Source: Calditrichota bacterium
Lineage (GTDB): Bacteria; Calditrichota; Calditrichia; RBG-13-44-9
Assembly: GCA_016934605.1 (NCBI GenBank)
Contig: JAFGSO010000171.1
Coordinates: 1-5,423, forward strand
Direction of reading: 5' to 3'
Length of the DNA: 5,423 nt
Numbering within the stretch: the first letter of the stretch is position 1; every line of letters starts with the position of its first letter. Position numbers and translations under genes: made by a program. Below are positions 4,792 to 5,423 of this stretch, piece after piece. The notes under the pieces are model-generated. The model did no database searches. It saw only the letters and a program-made list of their open reading frames with translations, and had not been told where the DNA came from.

Positions 4792-5423
4792 ATGAAATAT
4801 CTGGTCACCGGGGGTGCAGGTTTTATCGGATCCAATCTGAGCGAAGCACTGCTTCAACGCGGACATTCCGTCCGCATCCTCGATAATTTTGCCACCGGCC
4901 GGCGTGAGAATATCGCACCGTTTCTGGATGAAATAGAACTCTTTGAAGGAGATCTCAGAAGTTACCATATCGTCAGAGATGCGGTGGATGGAATGGATTT
5001 TGTCCTGCATCAGGGAGCATTGCCATCCGTACCCCGTTCCATCAAGGATCCCATAACCACCAATCAGGTAAATGTGGAGGGTACTCTGAATATCCTGGAC
5101 GCTGCTGCGGATGCCGGAGTAAAGCGGGTGGTATTCGCCTCCTCTTCCTCTATTTACGGGGACAGTGAGGTGCTGCCCAAACAGGAGGATATGACCCCGA
5201 ATCCTCTATCCCCTTATGCAGTAAGCAAACTGGCCGGAGAAAAATATTGTCAGGTATTTGCCCGGATCTACAATCTTCACACCGTGGCACTCCGTTACTT
5301 CAATGTATTCGGTCCCCGTCAGGATCCCAACTCCCAGTACTCCGCGGTGATCCCGAAATTTATCGGGGCCATTCTCCACAACCGGCAGCCGGTCATTTTT
5401 GGGGACGGAAAACAATCACGGGA
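4792..5423 (+). CDS. NAD-dependent nucleotide-sugar epimerase/dehydratase, 3' end missing
   Basis: The first 210 residues of an extended short-chain dehydrogenase/reductase run off the right edge without a stop; full-length relatives are roughly 310-340 residues. The N-terminal Rossmann motif GGAGFIG (7-13) binds NAD, Asp31 in LDNF suits NAD preference, and GDL (53-55) lies at the adenine pocket. HQGALPSVPRS (73-83), the active-site Ser region ASSSSIYG (116-123), and the catalytic Tyr142/Lys146 pair in YAVSK are all present, as is RYFNVFGPRQDPNSQYS (168-184), typical of UDP-hexose and UDP-N-acetylhexosamine 4-epimerases. It probably acts in the cytoplasm on a UDP- or dTDP-sugar for polysaccharide, lipopolysaccharide or glycan synthesis. 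Exact substrate (UDP-Glc, UDP-GlcNAc or other) cannot be settled from the visible part, so no gene symbol is given. The ATG at 4792 fits the GGGG site and the usual start just before the Rossmann motif. Confidence 0.93.
   Translation, partial: MKYLVTGGAGFIGSNLSEALLQRGHSVRILDNFATGRRENIAPFLDEIELFEGDLRSYHIVRDAVDGMDFVLHQGALPSVPRSIKDPITTNQVNVEGTLNILDAAADAGVKRVVFASSSSIYGDSEVLPKQEDMTPNPLSPYAVSKLAGEKYCQVFARIYNLHTVALRYFNVFGPRQDPNSQYSAVIPKFIGAILHNRQPVIFGDGKQSR

Noticed and set aside
4699..5010. Minus-strand open frame opposite the epimerase gene
   Set aside because: It is antisense to clear epimerase coding sequence with Rossmann and YxxxK motifs and shows no family features of its own.

Overview
The window holds four plus-strand protein genes: one cut by the left edge, two complete and one cut by the right edge. 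They are separated by unusually long, repeat-rich spacers of about 557, 271 and 659 bases. No tRNA, rRNA, CRISPR array or insertion sequence was seen. An OmpA-type envelope protein, a DUF4438-type protein, a TPR protein and a sugar-nucleotide epimerase, together with spacers built from drifting 7-base words, would fit an FCB-group or similar deep-branching bacterium (Marinimicrobia, Calditrichota or Cloacimonadota type). This is a guess from general resemblance; no gene here fixes the phylum.

Layout. Positions 2-1012 encode the C-terminal 336 residues of a helical, coiled-coil envelope protein ending in an OmpA-like domain, whose peptidoglycan-binding Asp appears to be Ser. Positions 1013-1569 are a spacer: purine-rich words on the left, pyrimidine-rich words on the right, much of it readable in one continuous 7-base register. 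It ends in a potentially structured leader (1452-1543) just before the next gene. Positions 1570-2448 encode a complete 292-residue DUF4438-like protein. Positions 2449-2719 are an AT-rich spacer with a hairpin between ATAAGAC direct repeats. Positions 2720-4132 encode a 470-residue protein with an unusual domain order: unknown N-terminus, TPR repeats, an excisionase/MerR-like helix-turn-helix, and an AT-hook-like basic tail. Positions 4133-4791 are a second long spacer with stacked hairpins and another 7-base word tract, sharing words (mostly inverted) with the first. Positions 4792 to the right edge encode the first 210 residues of an NAD-dependent epimerase/dehydratase.

The four genes do not look like one operon: spacing is large and their likely roles (envelope anchoring, unknown, DNA-associated scaffold, nucleotide-sugar metabolism) do not form an obvious pathway. 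The points most worth following are the 7-base word tracts with their strand switch, the two-state leader in front of the DUF4438 gene, and the TPR/HTH/AT-hook protein with a candidate operator in front of it.
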